Source of the DNA: Rhodoferax sp.
GTDB lineage: Bacteria > Pseudomonadota > Gammaproteobacteria > Burkholderiales > Burkholderiaceae_C
DNA length: 7,366 bases
Reading direction: 5' to 3'
Assembly (NCBI GenBank): GCA_021731215.1
Contig: JAKFXU010000089.1
Location: 1 to 7,366, forward strand
The notes under the pieces are model-generated. The model saw nothing but the letters and a program-made list of their open reading frames with translations, did not search any database and had not been told where the DNA came from. This document shows, piece by piece, positions 6,237 through 7,366 of the stretch. The translations under genes were made by a program, and so were the position numbers. Position 1 is the stretch's first letter; every line of letters starts with the position of its first letter.

Positions 6237-7097
6237 GTGAAAACCTATCTGGAAAAGCATTTTGGCAAGCTGTGGCTGGCGCTGGTGTTCCTGTTTTTGT
6301 ACCTGCCCCTGTTCTTCATGATCCTGTTCTCGTTCAACAGCACACGCCAGGACGCCCGCTTCACCGGTTTTTCACTGCGCTGGTATGAGGCCCTGACACG
6401 CGACACCAAGATTGTCGAAGGCTTCTGGCTGTCGCTCAAGGTGGCGACCATCACCGGCCTGCTGTCGGCCGTGCTGGCCACTTTTGCCGCCTTTGTGCTG
6501 GTGCGCTACCGGCGCTTTCTGGGGCGCACCATTTTCTCGGGCATGGTGAACGCGCCGCTGGTGATGCCCGAGGTGGTGATTGGCCTGTCGCTGCTGCTGC
6601 TGATGGTGGGTGCACAGAACTTTTTTGGCTGGCCCCAACGCGGCATGTTGACCATTATTTTTGGCCACACCCTGCTGGGCATGGCCTACGGCATGGTGGT
6701 GATCCAGTCGCGCCTGCTGGAGATGGACCGCTCCATCGAGGAGGCCGCCATGGACCTGGGCGCACGCCCGCATCAAGTGTTCTTCCTGGTTACCCTGCCC
6801 AACATTTTTCAGGCCATCCTGGCCGCGTTTTTGCTGGCCTTCACGCTCTCGTTTGACGATGTGGTGATCTCGGAATTCTTGTCCGGTCCGGGTGTCAACA
6901 CCTTGCCGCAAGTGATTTTTGGCTATGCGCGGCGCGGCATCAACCCCACCATTTACGCCGCCGCCACCCTGCTGATCGTCGCGGTGACGATCGTGATTGT
7001 GGGCTACAGCATTTGGGTGGCGCGCCAGACCCGCAGGCGTGCGCGCGAGATCGCCGCCGCGACGCGTGCAGAACTGACGGCCTTGAACAGGTCCTAG
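6237..7097 (+). CDS. potI: Polyamine ABC importer permease (PotI/SpuH type)
   Basis: This 286-residue inner-membrane protein is the second pore subunit. About six membrane segments can be seen (roughly 12-34, 65-90, 102-126, 139-160, 189-212 and 240-262). The ATPase-docking EAA loop is at 168-178 (EEAAMDLGARP), followed by FLVTLPNIF. LSFDDVVISEFLSGPG (204-219) and NTLPQVIFGYARRG (221-234) are stretches characteristic of PotC/PotI proteins. The C-terminus is a basic cytoplasmic tail (RQTRRRARE). It starts with GTG ten bases after the previous stop, behind a very good ribosome binding site, and the length is normal for the family. It is the last gene of the transporter set; a 61-base gap then leads to the aldehyde dehydrogenase gene. 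Confidence 0.92.
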   Translation: MKTYLEKHFGKLWLALVFLFLYLPLFFMILFSFNSTRQDARFTGFSLRWYEALTRDTKIVEGFWLSLKVATITGLLSAVLATFAAFVLVRYRRFLGRTIFSGMVNAPLVMPEVVIGLSLLLLMVGAQNFFGWPQRGMLTIIFGHTLLGMAYGMVVIQSRLLEMDRSIEEAAMDLGARPHQVFFLVTLPNIFQAILAAFLLAFTLSFDDVVISEFLSGPGVNTLPQVIFGYARRGINPTIYAAATLLIVAVTIVIVGYSIWVARQTRRRAREIAAATRAELTALNRS

Positions 7098-7108
7098 GCG
7101 CCGGGCGG

Positions 7109-7129
7109 CCTGCTACGCGCCGCAGCAGG
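7109..7129 (+). other. Weak GC-rich stem-loop before the dehydrogenase gene
   Basis: CCTGCT (7109-7114) can pair with AGCAGG (7124-7129) around a nine-base loop. A five-T run (7140-7144) comes ten bases later, too far for a classic intrinsic terminator. An overlapping alternative, GCGGC (7105-7109) with GCCGC (7119-7123), competes with it. It may trim readthrough between the transporter and dehydrogenase genes, but the evidence is thin. Confidence 0.25.
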
Positions 7130-7158
7130 GGTGACTGACTTTTTATAGCGAGGCAGAC

Positions 7159-7366
7159 ATGACAGAACTGAATTTCGACGGCCGCGCCTTCATCAACGGC
7201 GAGCGCGTCGCGGCCCGCGATGGCCAGACCTTCGACTGCATTTCGCCGGTCGATGGCCGCCGGCTGGCCCCGGTGGCGCGCTGCGCCGAGGCCGACATAG
7301 ACGCCGCGGTGGCCGCTGCCCGATCCGCCTTTGAAGACCGCCGCTGGCGCGGCCTGAGCCCGGCCC
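7159..7366 (+). CDS. puuC: Aldehyde dehydrogenase, N-terminal part (PuuC/KauB type), cut by the window edge
   Basis: An open frame starts at an ATG five bases after GAGG (7150-7153) and runs without a stop through 69 codons to the window end. The peptide has the N-terminal pattern of NAD(P)-dependent aldehyde dehydrogenases: FINGERVAARDGQTF (11-25), SPVDGRRLAPVARC (29-42), then a helix with DIDAAVAAARSAF (46-58) and a Trp (W63) before LSPA. This resembles PuuC and related gamma-aminobutyraldehyde dehydrogenases. In the pathway it would oxidise gamma-glutamyl-gamma-aminobutyraldehyde, the aminotransferase product, to gamma-glutamyl-GABA. The catalytic cysteine, glutamate and NAD-binding region lie beyond the window, so activity cannot be checked. 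The substrate assignment comes from context; other aldehyde dehydrogenases share this N-terminus. Confidence 0.8.
   Translation, partial: MTELNFDGRAFINGERVAARDGQTFDCISPVDGRRLAPVARCAEADIDAAVAAARSAFEDRRWRGLSPA

Overview
The window carries one block of plus-strand genes that all belong to polyamine (putrescine) uptake and breakdown. I see no mobile element, CRISPR array, tRNA or rRNA. The DNA is GC-rich, with strong third-position G/C bias on the coding strand. The proteins look like those of a free-living Gram-negative proteobacterium. My guess is a betaproteobacterium of the Burkholderiales (Comamonadaceae-like). That guess rests on overall protein style and operon layout, not on a marker gene.

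Layout, left to right: a possible gene tail ending in a TGATG overlap (1-36); a glutamine-synthetase-fold gamma-glutamylpolyamine synthetase (36-1403, PuuA/SpuB type); a class III PLP aminotransferase (1440-2849, SpuC type); an 86-base gap; a polyamine-binding protein that carries a lipoprotein signal (2936-4102, PotF/SpuD type); a 92-base gap that can fold into a 17-bp stem-loop; the ABC ATPase (4195-5298, PotG/SpuF); two permeases (5309-6226, PotH/SpuG, and 6237-7097, PotI/SpuH); a 61-base gap; and the first 69 codons of an aldehyde dehydrogenase (7159 to the right edge, PuuC/KauB type).

The genes make a coherent pathway. PotFGHI imports putrescine or a related polyamine with ATP. The synthetase caps one amine with glutamate. 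The aminotransferase converts an amine end to an aldehyde, and the aldehyde dehydrogenase oxidises it towards gamma-glutamyl-GABA or GABA. The missing step, the gamma-glutamyl-GABA hydrolase (PuuD/SpuA), would be expected just outside the window, probably on the left. The order synthetase, aminotransferase, binding protein, ATPase, permease, permease matches the Pseudomonas spuB-C-D/E-F-G-H cluster, but here there is only one binding protein and a dehydrogenase is attached downstream.

This is a known type of system, not a new one. The points most worth a second look are the lipid-anchored binding protein with a Pro/Ala linker, the two mutually exclusive hairpins between the binding-protein and ATPase genes, changes in the ligand pocket and in the synthetase's ammonium-site loop, and a near-miss sigma-54 motif upstream of the binding-protein gene.
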